A stretch of DNA of 64,000 nt from Flammulina velutipes (taxonomy: Eukaryota > Basidiomycota > Agaricomycetes > Agaricales > Physalacriaceae). The DNA lies in the NCBI GenBank assembly GCA_011800155.1, contig CM022372.1, forward strand, positions 2,170,001-2,234,000, given 5' to 3'. This document shows positions 45,603 through 58,264 of the stretch, in pieces (position 1 is the first letter of the stretch; each line of letters opens with the position of its first letter). The notes under the pieces were generated by a model, which worked only from the letters and a program-made list of their open reading frames with translations, did not search any database and was not told the origin of the DNA. The translations under genes were made by a program, and so were the position numbers.

Positions 45603-47251
45603 ATGTTTGCCCATCTACCCTCAGAATTGCTAAACTCGATTCTCCGCCAGGTATGTTCATCACAGTCTCCTCTATCATCCCGTCTGATTGACGTTCACAG
45701 TCCAAACCCTCTGAGCTGAAAGTTCTGCGTCGGGTGTCGAAAGCACTGAATGCCGCCGTATCGCCGTTTCTGTTTAGTCATCTAGTCATCGACGCAGAGA
45801 ATGGGTCTGGCATCGATATCCTCTCAAGCCTCGCTCGACAGCAGACGAATTTAGGTCCTTTGTTCCATTCTGTGGAGTTCCGGTCACTGGGCCGTAAATC
45901 TTCCCCTTCTCTCCCTTCGCAGCTGTGGCGCTGGATAAGCGGCCGGCAGCGCAAGGTCAAAGGGCCCGAGAAATACCTTCCGTGTGCATTAGCTCAGCTC
46001 GTATCCGTGACATCTGTCTCGTGAGTCTTCTTTTGTTTTGTTTAGTGTGGCCGATCGCTAACCAGTTCCTCTCAAGTATTTCGGTAATTGGAGCGCGCGC
46101 GTTGCCGTTTGAATCCGCCAGTTTGATCTTTGGCCTTATCGCCTCCCTCCCACAGTTGCGCCATTTGACGGTTGGTCTTCATGGCTGCGACAGCCACGGT
46201 CCCCTCTTCCAATCTATCGCCCATCAATTCCACGATTTGAGCAGCCTCCATCTTAAAGGTGGCGACTTCGTTCATGCCGAGGATTTGACCACTCTCCTAA
46301 TGGCCAGTCATCAAACTCTTACGACTCTACGCGTAGACGGTCCAGAATCTGTTCGTGACAGTGAACGCGACACTGTCGGAGACGCACTTCGCTCCCTTCC
46401 CAACAACGTATCGCTCCCTCTGAAGACATTCTCATTGGGCGGCGCCACATCTCGCCTCTTCGGTTCATCCCCTTCTCCCTCCTTGTTTCGCCACCTCAAG
46501 CAGCTTGATACACTTCACATTCGCTGCGACATCTCTGTCGACTTTTGGAACTCTCTTCGAACAAGCAAAATCCCTCTGCGGGAGCTCACGACGTATACCA
46601 TCAGCGATGAGATGTTGGCGTATCTGCAGTCCTATTCTGGTCTCAAGAGGCTCTCAATCGACGCTTCGATGCTCTCGCTTGAGCGACACAGTACCCACGA
46701 GTTGGAGCTTCTGGGCGCGGTGCTCTACCAATGCGTCCTCCCAAAGCATCGCAACACTCTAGGATCACTTCACGTCGTCCCCCCACATGCCGGCGAATTC
46801 TGCCTCCAAGCCAAATACATGACGCCCCTTCTTGCGTGTCAGAATTTGACGACTCTCAAGGTCGGCCTCGAGATAGTAGACAAGCCCAAGGTCGTTCCCG
46901 TCACGGTATGTCTTCTGTCCTTCCATCGTGTTCCCTCGAGATTTATCTTATTCGCAGACTATTCTATTCGATGCTATAGCTTCGGAAACGTTACCGCTGA
47001 TTCGACATATCGAATTGAACGTGGCGACTCCACCTATTGTTTATGACAAGAGGAAATTGAGCGGAGGGGGTACTGGGTTGGCGTCAGACGTAAAAGGACA
47101 TCACTACCTCCAAGATCTTTTACGTGGCTACCAGTGTTTATCGCCTAGCACGGTCTTTAGGAGCCTGACGGTGAACAGTGGACATATGGGACACAACGTC
47201 CTCGTCCAAAGAGCTGGTGGTCCATGGGGTTTCCAGCTCATCCTTCCATGA
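45603..47251 (+). CDS. F-box-like protein with leucine-rich C-terminal region
   Basis: Exons 45603-45650, 45701-46020, 46077-46905 and 46958-47251 total 1491 nt, 496 residues. The N-terminus MFAHLPSELLNSILRQ followed by LKVLRRVSKALNAAVSPFLF is a typical short fungal F-box (LPxELLxxIL..LxxVSKxxxxxxxPxLF). The remainder contains irregular leucine-rich segments (LPQLRHLTVGLHG, HDLSSLHLKGGDF, LTTLRVDG, LDTLHIRCDI, LTTLKVGLEI), as in the large agaric F-box/LRR families. It would act as the substrate receptor of an SCF ubiquitin ligase. It opens the ordinary host-gene block to the right of R2. Confidence 0.85.
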
Positions 47252-47981
47252 TCATGATAGTGGATCCGCTGGTTTTCATGACATATTATTCCCTGGGTCT
47301 TTTTTCCCGTCTTCCCCGCTCTCCTTGTACAAACTAATTCATCACGACTGTTGTACTATTATATCACGATCACGTCGAACTAGAATATACGATTCTTATG
47401 CCCAAGTCTATCACAGTCCCTAGTCTAAGTTGTCTTGCAATTGCTGACCGACTCCATGATAACTGTATACCTATTTTGAATGGTTATAGTACTAAGTCCT
47501 TCGAGTTGGAGAATGCTAGTGTGTTCTCACATCGGAAAGCGAAAGTCTTTGAGTAGTGAGTGCAACGAATCATAGAACATAGAGCCAGGATCTCCAGGCT
47601 ACACCGAAAGACCTCTTGGGATTGATGACTGATATGTAGCTGGTTACCCACTCCAGGAGGGTTCGAATACTAGCCGGATGCACGGTGTTCAAAGTCGCTT
47701 CAAATGGCCGAATAGCACGGGGGGAGATGTATATGATGTTCATAGACGAATAATGGAGTACTTTCAGAAGTGTGTCTGCAATTTAGGGTACCGCCGATAG
47801 TATGAGTCAATGAACAACATGTCGTGGGAGTGTTGCTTTCTGTTCCTTCCCACTGTGGTAGGTGACGGCATAATTGCACGTCCATCCTCAACCTCTGATC
47901 ACTGTTCAGTCATACTATAAAACATATAGTAAATTTCACGTTATCGACACCGGCGCCTTCGGTGTTCACTTCCAAAATCCT
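47252..47981. other. Intergenic region between convergent genes
   Basis: About 730 bases between the ends of the F-box and protease genes. No gene, and no tRNA that folds, was found. Confidence 0.5.
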
Positions 47982-49430
47982 CTACATCCTATCATCGACA
48001 TTCTCCGCAAAACGCTTATAGTTATCCGCATTGTCTGCTGCATCTGTAGGCGATTCCAGCGCCAGCGCATGCTCTTCCTCAACAATATATGTGTGATCTT
48101 CCGTCCGCGCCACATCGTGGAAATGAGATGCCTCGTGGACCAATACACCCCCGTACGAGTTGTGTCCCTTTAGTACACGGAACCTCGCCCAATACATCCT
48201 ACATAGGTTGATAGTAGGATTTGTAGTGCTATTACTAAGATGAGCGCCGCACTGACACCTTGTGTAGAAGGATACGCACAAAGAACCAAAGACATAGGCA
48301 GTCACCCACTTCGTACACCCACAGTTGTATGTATACTTCTTAGAGACAAACGGCCGCTCCCCCATGATCTTGAACGCTTTGGTCACTCTATCCCGTGGCG
48401 CTATGTCGTCTGGACCCGATGGTTCATAATCCCAATCACCAAACCACCACGTATACCTCTCTCTGGGAGACATACTCGTCTTCAGATACCTCAAAGGCTC
48501 GGTGAACTTCCCTGGGTTTTTATAAAGAATGAAATATCACTCACTGGTTCGCTTCCTCCACATATTCGTCCGCTACTAGCGCCGCGTCCTGGATCTTGAT
48601 TTGCTGTGAATCAGAACATTGTATAGTATTTGCTTCCATCGTTATAGCCCGAGCGCGAGTACTCTGGGCAGACCCATCGAGACGTCTATCGAATCCACGT
48701 CCATCGCTACTCAATTTCTTGCTTGTTATCCTAACTTTATGCGTTTTCACGTTTACCTTCACCTCCCGAAGCTTCGAGTTCTTTCCGTTATCGATGATAA
48801 CCCAAAGAGTATCTCGAGCGAGCTTTACAAAGTACTCCCCCACTCCGGACCGTGTAAAGTCATACGCCAAACCGACTTTCCGTACTTGTGTTACTAAAGG
48901 CGTACAACTTGAGGAAGGAGAAACAGCTCACCTTGATAGACAACCTCCGTTGATTTTCCAACAGGGATCGTGATCAACGCATCTGGATTCGCAGAAGATA
49001 GATCCAAGTCTGTGTCGTTCTCTCCATTTTTCGTTTGTGAAATCCCGACAGCGCCGAATAGGTACGGGTTCAATGACCAGTTAACAGTTGCGCCGACAAA
49101 GGTCGGCTCCCGCTCCGGACCAACCCACGCCAATGCGTTCACCGGCACCGGTAGATCATCGTACAGCACACTCGACGGATCTTTGACGACCTTAATTGTC
49201 TCCTCTCCGGTATTTCTTAGTGTTACTGTAATGTCGAAGCTGGCAATATCGTCGACGACCGTGGGAACTAGTGTGTGGCGTAAGTACGCCAAAACCTCAA
49301 AATAGTACATGTACTCACCATCCATTGTCACAGAGAGGGACTCAAAAACCTTTTCAGGCTCTTTACGGCTGTATTGTGGGATGGCTTGGACTGCCAGAGT
49401 CCATGGAGCGCAGAATAGGAAGAATCTCAT
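47982..49430 (-). CDS. Secreted Lys-N type metalloendopeptidase (M35, aspzincin)
   Basis: Exons 49319-49430, 48932-49267, 48545-48893, 48280-48489 and 47982-48234 total 1260 nt, 419 residues. A signal peptide (MRFFLFCAPWTLAVQA) is followed by a beta-rich propeptide (FDITVTLRNTGEETIKVVKD). The catalytic domain has RYTWWFG, a Cys pair YNCGC, VLVHEASHFHDV (HExxH zinc ligands and general base) and RTEDHTY, the position of the aspzincin GTxDxxY motif with its Asp zinc ligand. The usual Gly there is Arg. Peptidyl-Lys metalloendopeptidases of this type are secreted by mushrooms and cut before lysine. A decayed copy of the propeptide exon lies at 56745-56995. Confidence 0.87.
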
Positions 49431-49932
49431 CGAAAGTGATAAGAGTGAGGGGTTATAGTATCCTGAGATATATTGGAAGGATTCAACGTTTATAAATGGT
49501 ACAAATCTGTACTGGTATTGAATATTGAGCCATTGAGCTGGTTACCAGTGGGTGATCATGGTTATCTAAATCTGATTGTGTCGCAAATATGTCTAGAAAC
49601 GAAACATCGCATTTGAAAAAGATCAAATTAGCAGTACGCTCGGTCGCGTAGAGATGGTAAAGCAGTCTATCGGCAGTGAAAGGCGGGCTTCGAAGGTGAT
49701 CATTGCGACGAGCCGAGGTAAAGAGGTCGCCCGCCCAACCCGGGAGCCATGTTGATCAGTAGTACTTAGTAAATAGTTGGCCCAGAAAAAAATATCAGGG
49801 CTTGCCACTCACTTACATGAACGCATGCTTCGCCATAGTCACCAGAGAAAACAAACACTCTAATCATCATTGTCGTCATCATAAGCAACCAAATGTAAAG
49901 ATCCTGATAGATGTCATAAACGCCCTGCCGCC
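49431..49932. other. Intergenic region
   Basis: About 500 bases between the start of the protease gene and the end of the MATE gene. Promoter of the former expected; nothing else seen. Confidence 0.45.
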
Positions 49933-52181
49933 TTAACGTCCCCTCGCCTGCTCCTCATCGTCATCCCTCTGAGTCTTCTTCTTCTCTTCCTCCAAGCGCT
50001 TCATCACTTTAGTCACCTCGTGCTCCCAATCCGTTCTCAAGCACAGCAAGCTCCCGAAAAATGCGCAATACACTAAGGATACCGTCAACCCGAGCCACAG
50101 CCCTTGCAAGCCCATATTCGCCTTGAACGTGAGCATAAGGGCCAAGGGGATACCTAGAAGCAATCGCGTGAGTAACATAGCACGACGACAGCGACAATGA
50201 TGGACGTACCGAGGATGTAATAGGCACTAAGGTTCAAAAGAGCGCCGGTAATCTGCTTCCCGCGCGCGCGCAATATACCCGCAGAGACACCAGCAGCTCC
50301 ATCGAATACTTGGAAAATGGCAGCCAGAGGAAGTATCGTCGCGGTCATCGCAATAACCTCTACAATGATCAAATAATTAAGCGACCACCGAGTTACCAAA
50401 CTGTATCAACGCACCGTCGGAGTCACTGAACAGCTTTCCCCAAGAATTCCGGAACACAAGCAACATCGTACTGAGGCTATGTTCAGCAAAACTGCGACGA
50501 AGATCCCGAGCATAGCATGGGAAACATACCAAGATATGCCGGACATAAACAACGACATGAGAAGCGATGTGTTGCTAGCAACCCCAGCACGTTTGGGGTT
50601 GTTTTCTCCCAATAGGTTGCCAATTCTGATTTTTTGGCCGTGTGAGCTAATACCGAGAAAATGACGGGCTATGCTCACCTAACGGAAGAAGCAATCGAGA
50701 GCGCAAACGGCGCTTGATACGTGGTCGAGCACGACACGAGCAGTACACTCTGTGTAGCTAGTGCCACGGGTCCTAGACTTGATACTAATGTTCGGGTTAA
50801 CGAAAAAGTATGAAATAGAGAGAAACTTGCAGAGATGCAGCCAATCCAATGAGCTCCCACGCCCACCACTCCGAAGCAGTTTGTCCCACTCCTCCCAAGC
50901 CGAGCTGGGCTAAAACGCCCAGCGAGGTGAACATCCGGCGGGAAAAGGGGTACCAAGCTGTATGTGGCACGAAGAAGATACCGTAGATGATAGAGAAGAT
51001 AGACACCAAATTGAAGGAGATGGCTGAGGCGATCGGAGCACCGATGAATCCCAAACGAATCGGCTCGGGGCCCCAGACCAAGATGTAGTTCAAGAACGCG
51101 TTTATCGGTGCAACGACGAAGATGATCCGCGTAGGCACCGTGAATAAGCCTGCACATGCGTTAGCTAGAAGACTTGATGATCGTGTCAAGCGGATCAAGT
51201 ACCTTGAGATTGGAAGTAGCGCCTGCAAGGACAAACGTGGGTGCATGAGTGTCAACATATGACGATAGTGGAAGGAAGGACGTACCTGCTGATACAGTTG
51301 AAGCAATAGGCTAAAGTGAAAAGGTTAAGGAGATGAGCGTGGATTCTAGGAATAGAACACACCAGGAAGACCAAGAGAGACCCAGCGCAAGTATGTCGCA
51401 GCGAGGCGGGCGACTTCTGGATCTTGCTTGAGGAATAATAGAATGGATTCCGCGTTAAACCATACAACGAACATGGGCTAGGATAGGGGTAAGAAGATAC
51501 GTCGACGTGTCCGCGCAAAGATACGAACGATAAGGAGAGCCGATGTCACGACAACTAGAGTGGGTATGAGCCAATTGTTTTAAGCGAGATAAGGAGCCGA
51601 AGCATACCCATTCGCTGGCACCACAGACCGACAAGCTGCGGCTGGGTAGATGTCCAAGCAGAGGGAAGCATTGTATCGAGGGCACTAGCGAAGCCTTGAA
51701 TGATAGAGAACCCACTGACATTTGCCGTCATAGATCCAAGAGTGATAGCTGCCAGTGCCGTCGTGGACAAATGACCAACGGAGAGCACAGAAGAAATCAC
51801 CAAGCTGTACTCAAGCAAATGTGTTCTGGGAAGCCGTGAGTATGAGCCAAAAGTAGCGAGCAACAAACCGCACCCAAAGACTGGCAGACCGTATTTCGTG
51901 AGAATCGTGAGCTCCTCCCAGTACATCTTTATAGCCTTGTCGTCGTTGTTCTGGTCATTGCGGTCGATGTCTTCTTCGATGCGTGGAATGGCCGGATTGA
52001 CAAGAGGGGTGTTTTCGTTGGCGTTGGGGATGCTCGCCATTGTGAGCTTGGATGGGCGTAATAGTGGTGTCTCTTCGTCGTCTGTTTCGTCAATATGATG
52101 GCCATGTCGAGCAGCATAGCGCGACAGGATAGCATAGTCGGAGGACAGCGAGCCAGACGTCTTGAAATGAGGGGACGACAT
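49933..52181 (-). CDS. MATE-family efflux transporter
   Basis: Multi-exon gene starting MSSPHFKTSGSLSSDYAILS. A ~90-residue acidic cytosolic N-terminus (DETDDEETPLLRP) precedes the first membrane helices. MATE signatures include LSTTALAAITLGSM and GFASALDTMLPSAW in the first half, WFNAESILLFLKQDPEVA and LFTVPTRIIFVVAPINAFLN in the middle, and LGPVALATQSVLL with IGNLLGENNPKRA in the second half, a pseudo-twofold layout of about twelve helices. The tail is highly charged (RLEEEKKKTQRDDDEEQARG). Fungal members resemble yeast ERC1 and export organic cations or metabolites by proton exchange, from plasma membrane or vacuole; the substrate is unknown. Exact splice sites were not all checked. Confidence 0.9.
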
Positions 52182-52405
52182 GGTGGTCAGAAGGAAAGAT
52201 GAGCCGCCCGGACTGGCATCCGCGGCGCTATGTTTTAACTGACTCGTATTCGTTTTAAAATGGAAATCGGGTCAGGAATTCATTTGACAGTGTACTCGTG
52301 ATCAATAAGTAGACGTAAGGTTTCATTACAGATAGTACATTAGCTTCGGCCTGTCTGATGAAGGAAGCGTAAGTGATATGCACAAGACAAAGAGAATGCA
52401 AGAGG

Positions 52406-52819
52406 GATCAGGAAACAGTAGTCTCGACATGGGTATTAAGACAGGGATAACTGAATAAAATAGTCTCATCCGGAGAGTGGGCCAAGAAGGGGACTAACCT
52501 GTTGAGGAACTGTGGCGTTACGAGTAAGATCTGGGGTTGAGATGAGTACGAGGTCACGGCGAATAACGATGGAGAATTCAGGTGTAAAGAATCGTCATGT
52601 CCACCAGAGTGAATCGGATTTTTCAGTGTGTATAAGAGATCATCACGATTAGGATTGGGGAACGTTGAAAATAGTACAAACCTGTTGAAAAAAGTCAGTA
52701 AAACGTTCAAACAAAGCGACGAATAGATCAGAAAACAGTAGTCTCGACAAGGATATTAAGACAGGGATAACTGATAGATACTTCTCATCATGAAGCAAGA
52801 CTGGACGCGGACTAACCTG
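52406..52819. repeat. Two ~95-bp direct repeats, 320 bp apart
   Basis: 52406-52501 and 52726-52819 share gatcagaaacagtagtctcg and attaagacagggataactga and end in actaacctg. On the minus strand each begins CAG/GTTAGT, like an exon end plus donor, and contains tatcag/TTATCCC, so they may be duplicated exon-intron segments of a lost or non-coding transcript. No protein was assembled from them. Confidence 0.6.
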
Positions 52820-53203
52820 ATGGTGGCGGTCGAGAGAAAAAAGACGTGTTGTTGGGCCGTGTTTGGCTGCACTTTATTAGTGATGATTGCCTGCCGAGAT
52901 CACGGCAGTTTAGCCGCCTCCCCGCCATATGCTGTAGCCCCGACGGGGGCGGCAGCTTAAACCGACGGGCGGAGATGGCAGGAGTATCGTATAGGACACT
53001 CCATGAGAGAACTCCACGTGACCTGCGCGCTGATTGAGGATGCCTTGGCTTTTCCACCTTGTCTTCTTACCACCACTACCACGCGCACTGAACACCTGGA
53101 CGCAGTCTGTGACCACGGCTTCTGCTTCCTCTGCACCTGACCCATGTCCTGGAAGCTACATAAGTTCAAGCCTCCTTCTCTGACTGAATCTGTCTGCATC
53201 ACA

Positions 53204-55559
53204 ATGGCTCTCTTTAGCCTGGCCATACCAGGTCTCTATGCCTTTATGTTTCTGGCAGGCTTGAACAGCAACCCCAAGCTCACAGTAGCCGCCGTTGAGG
53301 AAGATGATAATCCATGGCAAGGCGTTGGGAGGTTACCTTGTACGTGCTCAGAACCCCCCAACGACTATTGACTGACATCTACTCAGTCATGGGCTACAAC
53401 AGTACGTTTAGCGTCTACTCGTCCATAGCCAAATATTCATCTCATATCTCTTAGCATGGAATGCATACTATGTCAGATCACTCCGCATTCTTCTGCGACC
53501 CATTCTCTGACCATTCGCAGTGCAACATCAACGAAGAGCTAATACACGAGACCGCCGAGCTAATGGTGTCTCTTGGCCTTTCTGTACGCGTCAACTCCAC
53601 TCCTTCCCCTTCTCTCTCTGACGCGCGCTCTAGGACGTTGGCTACAAATACGTCAACATCGACGACTGCTACTCAGAGAGGGAACGCAATTCCACAGGGG
53701 ACATTATCGCTCGTACGTACAGTATACCCCACAGCTCCATGAAATTCACCACTCCGACAGACAAGGAACGTTTCCCCTCTGGCATGCGACCACTCACAGA
53801 CAAAATACACGCCCTAGGACTGTACGTGTAACCCATCCGTGTCCTTATACCCACTCACCCTCCTCCAGAAAGACCGGCATTGTGAGAAGCCTGTCTATTT
53901 GACCAAAGCTTCCATCTCAACGAGTGCAGTACAGCGATTCTGGCTGGTTCACGTGCCAGCAGTATCCCGGATCGTTCCAAAACGAGGAAAGGTATGCACG
54001 GTTTGAGATATCCGAAGAGAAACTTGCTGATTATCAACAGAGATGCATACCTTTTCAACGTTGAATGGGGATTTGATCTTCTGAAGTGAATACGTATTTC
54101 CCGATCGCATAGTCCAGTTGCTGACGACGATTCAGATATGATAATTGCGCTGGTACGTTAGCATCGACTTGCTTTCATTCACATGCTCAGCTGTACCAGT
54201 ACCATTCGACCACATTATCAAGGAAGGTATGGTTGGAAGTAAGTGAATTGACTTTTCTCGCTTGCTCAGACTAAATATGTGGCCGCAGAGTTTACACGGA
54301 TGTCAAACGCCATAAAGGATCTCGCCAAGACGAGTGGAAGGATACCTATGCTATTCTCGCTCTGTCAATGGGGCCGAGTAAGTTTCTCGACAGTTGAAAT
54401 GTTGTGGCACTGACTAGTTCTAGTTGCAACCATGGATCTGGGCGAGAGAGCTCGGTCAGACATGGAGGGTACGGCGTTTATCTTCTTGTGTCTCTCTTGT
54501 TCTGATCAGTGGGCCAGACAACCGATGATATTGGAGCGAACTGGAGATCCCTCGCTGGAATAATCAACCAGAACTCTTTCCATGCCTGGGCGTCAGACTT
54601 TTATGGACATAACGACCTTGATATCGTGAGTAGCCTTTTTCTTTGCTGTTGACTGCTGCTTATCGTCATCTAGCTCGAAGTGTACGCTTATCATTCAGCT
54701 TTATGCATTTTGCTGATACGGCGATGTTCAGTGGAAACGGTGACCTGACGTACGAAGAATCCAAGACGCATTTTACTGTTTGGGCCTTTATGAAGTCGCC
54801 ACTTTTGATTGTACGTTGTTCCTTTGATTTCTCCAGCGACTGCTTAATTCGTTACAGAGCACTGCTGTCCGTCGATCAACTTTAAGGTTGTCGCAGTACT
54901 CTGACATATTTATATTAGCTCGCGAAAATAACCGAGGCTACATTGACAATCCTCAAGAATACTGAAGTCATCGCCATAAACCAGGACCCAGTCGTTGGAA
55001 CTGGCGTTGTGCCGTTCCGGTGGGGCGTCAATGTATGGGCGTTTCTCCGTTCTGTGCATCGGTATCTTGCTGATAGTTCTGAAGCCGGATTATAGCTACA
55101 ACGCGACCCATCCTGCTCAATACTGGAGTGGGAAGAGCGAGAATGGGACACTTTTCATGCTGGTTAGTGCCTCCTACAGTCAAACGTCATGATTGCAGAG
55201 ATAACACCTCGACAGATAAACACCCTCGACGAGCCCGCGGACATGTTCTTCAATTTGACAGAATCGCCCTGGATTCGGGCTGGGCGGCAGTACTCAGTAC
55301 GGGTATGTGGCCCCGCTGTAGCTTTCTTCTTTCGCGCTCTAATCGTCGCTGATAGGATCTATGGAGCCACACGGAGAACGGAACAGCACTTCGAAACTTT
55401 ACGGCGCACGATGTGCCCCCGCACGGGGTTGTGGCGTTATTACTGAAAGACGTCGGGGATGAACCTGAGGATGCTGGGTTGCCGCAGTGTGCGTTCTGGG
55501 AGTGGTGGGGTAACCCATGGTGTATTGACAAGAACGGGACGAAGATCCAGCCTCCATAA
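53204..55559 (+). CDS. Alpha-galactosidase, glycoside hydrolase family 27
   Basis: Many short exons (about 15). The start at 53204 (MALFSLAIPGLYAFMFLAGL) gives a clean signal peptide; an in-frame ATG at 53144 would add 20 residues. Family landmarks: MGYNTWNAYYC, INEELIHETAELMVSLGL, NIDDCY, SDSGWFTCQQYPGSF, KYDNC (catalytic nucleophile Asp), LFSLCQWG, TTDDIGANW (expected acid/base Asp), GHNDLDILEVGNG and FMKSPLLI, then a C-terminal beta domain ending in NPWCIDKNGTKIQPP. Two small exons (FMGYNT and WNAYY) are needed at the start. The enzyme is secreted and removes terminal alpha-1,6-galactose from galactomannans and raffinose-type sugars. Confidence 0.9.
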
Positions 55560-55677
55560 GCTATTGACATTGCGGACTCAGCCTCGGATTATGTAACCTT
55601 GCTCCATCACCACCATCGATCATTGACATATACTGCTTGAACCTCGCGTTAGTGCTTGGCTATCAACCACGACGACC

Positions 55678-56486
55678 ATGTCCGCCATTGAGACTACGCT
55701 CCCCTATCCGCCGCTGATTAGAGGCAAGAAGTTCATTGCGTTGAGTGACTGGGATGGTACTATCACGACGCGCGACTCGAATGATTACATGACGGATAAC
55801 TTGGGCTACGGCGCAGAGAAAAGACGACAGGGAAACCTCGACATCCTCAGCGGCAAGGTCGAGTATAAAGATGCCTTCAAAGAGATGCTGCAAAGCGTCG
55901 CGGATAATGGACATACCATTGACGAATGCAAGGAGGTGAGTCGACTCAAGACCGTCTAATACACCTCCCACTCAACCCACCCTATCAGATCCTACGCAAG
56001 AACATCGTCCTCGACCCCGGATTCCTATCCTTCCACGCGTACTGTGTGGCGCACGATATACCCATCATCATCGTTTCCTCCGGGATGACGCCCATCATTC
56101 GGGCCGTTCTGTCGAACCTTCTTCCGGAAGACGCTGCTGCCACCATCCCAATCATATCCAACGAAGTCGAGCCCCTCGCCGACGGGAAGTGGACTATCAA
56201 GTACCGCCATCCGACGTCCCCGCACGGGCACGACAAGTCGTATTCCATCCTTCCGTATACGTCTCTCCCTGAAGGCGAGAGGCCCACGACGTTCTTCTTT
56301 GGAGACGGCGTGAGTGACCTGAGCGCTGCCCGCTATGCGGACATCCTTTTTGCCAAGCTCAAGGATAATGGGGAGAGTGATTTGGCTGAGTATTGCAGGA
56401 AGGAGGATATCCCGCATAGGACGTTCAAGAATTTCGAGGAGGTGATTGATATGATTAAGCCTCTCGTGGAAGGGGGAGAGAAGTAG
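55678..56486 (+). CDS. HAD-superfamily phosphatase
   Basis: Exons 55678-55935 and 55989-56486 total 756 nt, 251 residues. The HAD motif I is SDWDGTIT (nucleophile and second Asp), motif II lies in IIIVSSGMTP, and motif III/IV is FFGDGVSDLSAA. It resembles the phosphoserine-phosphatase-like subgroup that includes yeast YNL010W. Its small-molecule substrate is unknown. No targeting signal is seen, so it is probably cytosolic. Only 119 nt separate it from the alpha-galactosidase stop. Confidence 0.88.
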
Positions 56487-56744
56487 AGGGTGTAGAATTA
56501 GCACCGGCAATGTATTTACTACGGACGGACAAATGTTAGATACTTTTACGCTGAGTCCCCACAGCTCGTGCTATGCTATCTTCATTGACATGGTGACCAA
56601 TTCAGAACTGCTAACGTGTCTGAAGTTTGTGTTGATGACAGTTATAAGCGAGCACCGTAGATTCTTGGTCTGAGAACGTAGCGCTGCCACCCCTACCTTT
56701 CTCTAACTAGGGTTGTTGAGGACTTGCTTCATATTGATGCTTTA

Positions 56745-56995
56745 GCTTACGCCACACAGTTTCCATCGACGATATTGACGATTTCGACGTCAGTGTCAGT
56801 AAAAATTAGAAATACGAGAGACGATTCATGAGGTGATTACGGTGGTCAAAGATCCTTCAGGCGTACTGTAATACGATCTGGCATTGACGCAGGGTGGGGA
56901 AGGAGCGATACTTACCGTGGCCTTTGTCGGTGCGGCTGTTGACTGGTCATTGAAGCCATACGTATTCGGCGCTGTCGGTAAGTATTTCGAAAACA
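56745..56995 (+). pseudogene. Decayed fragment of the Lys-N protease gene
   Basis: The plus strand here matches the second exon of 47982-49430 and the adjoining intron end (acgccacacag versus acgccacacactag). Recognisable pieces are VVKDPSGVL, then a stop, then FVGAAVDWSLKPYVFGAVG against FVGATVNWSLNPYLFGAVG. A premature TAA, a missing base and a deleted segment disable it. Retention of intron sequence shows it arose from DNA duplication, not reverse transcription. It is inverted relative to the intact gene. Confidence 0.82.
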
Positions 56996-57294
56996 AAGAT
57001 GTTTGGCAAGGTTGTCGCCAAAGTTGGTGATGGAATAGAGGAAGAGTCAAATTCCCACGATCTCAATCTCATGTGGTCACTACGAATGGGCCGTGGCGAT
57101 GTCATGTCTAGATGCCATCGTGAGTAGCCTCACTGAAATATAACTGGAACAGTACCTTGAATCTTTTGTAGGGTACCGTCGGCCCCGGTATCGTCCTTAT
57201 GACCATCGGGTGATATCGGACTGCGACCAGTATAAAGATGGAGTATAGGTGAGGGCTATCATCGAATTATCTCCCCGTGTTGCAGATTATTACC

Positions 57295-58027
57295 ATGGCC
57301 ATCTTCCGTGTTGGGCTGAACCGATATTTAGTTCGCAGAATGGGTGAGCGCTTTCACCTCGATCATTCTCTCTATTCGGACCCACTAACATGGCTTACAG
57401 CCTCTCTTCCTCGTAGTAATGTTCGGTAACTACACCCTCCACTATCCCTTGGAATTGTTGACTGAAATATCGAAGGTCAGTCCAAACGGAATGCATCCCC
57501 GTTGCGAAATCTGCGCCCATCCTCAATGAACAGCGCGTAAAGAGGCCTAGCAGCCCTCATTTTACGATCTACCAGATACAGCTGAACATGTATAGTTCCC
57601 TGGCTCATCGTGTGGCTGGAGTACCTCTTAGTATCCGTGAGCCCTTGAGTTGGTAATGCGATCATATCTGACAATCCTTGACCGCAAACGGACAGTTCTT
57701 TACGGGCTCTCCCTTGGGTACCTTATCGCTCCCGGCACTTTCGACAGCCAACATATCCTGGAGCTGGTTTCGAGCCTTCCCGAAGGTGTCAAGTATACTG
57801 GAAAGGCAGCTTTGGCTGCGCCTTTTGCGTACCATTCGTGGAATGGGGTGAAGCATTTGGTATGGGATACGGGAAAATGTACGTTGTAGTTATGCCTCCA
57901 CAATTAGATCGTCCCGACTGACGGATCTTGTTATTGGATAGACATGACTGTGGCGGGCATGTATAGGACGACCTACGTAGTGTTCGGTCTGACTGCAGCT
58001 TCAACTTTGGGTCTACTGTTGCTATAG
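57295..58027 (+). CDS. SDHC: Succinate dehydrogenase cytochrome b subunit, mitochondrial
   Basis: Exons 57295-57343, 57401-57425, 57476-57630, 57696-57878 and 57942-58027 total 498 nt, 165 residues. A basic, acid-poor mitochondrial presequence (MAIFRVGLNRYLVRRM) is followed by the family block KRPSSPHFTIYQIQLNMYSS and SLAHRVAGV (the SxxHR motif involved in ubiquinone binding). Three hydrophobic helices follow, the second containing FAYHSWNGVKHLVWDTG, whose first His is the expected haem b ligand. It anchors complex II in the inner membrane and passes electrons to ubiquinone. Length is normal for fungal subunits. Confidence 0.93.
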
Positions 58028-58264
58028 ACTATGAATGCAACTACTGAATTACTACAAATTGCTGACATGGGATGAGAAATCGAAAACGTGCTGTGGCGCA
58101 ATATCAGTATTAGAGCGAGTCCAGCAGTACCAGAAGCTAATTGTTCCTTCAAATCACGGGCTCAAGCGCTCAATGCTTGCCGTTCATCATCATTCATGTT
58201 CCGAGAGAGAAACTACAGCCTAAGGCTCATTTGACTTGATTTCAAAATACAAAGTTACATAATT

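Noticed and set aside
47640..47690. Possible tRNA (ggttcgaata B-box-like word)
   Set aside because: No matching acceptor, D or anticodon stems could be formed around it.
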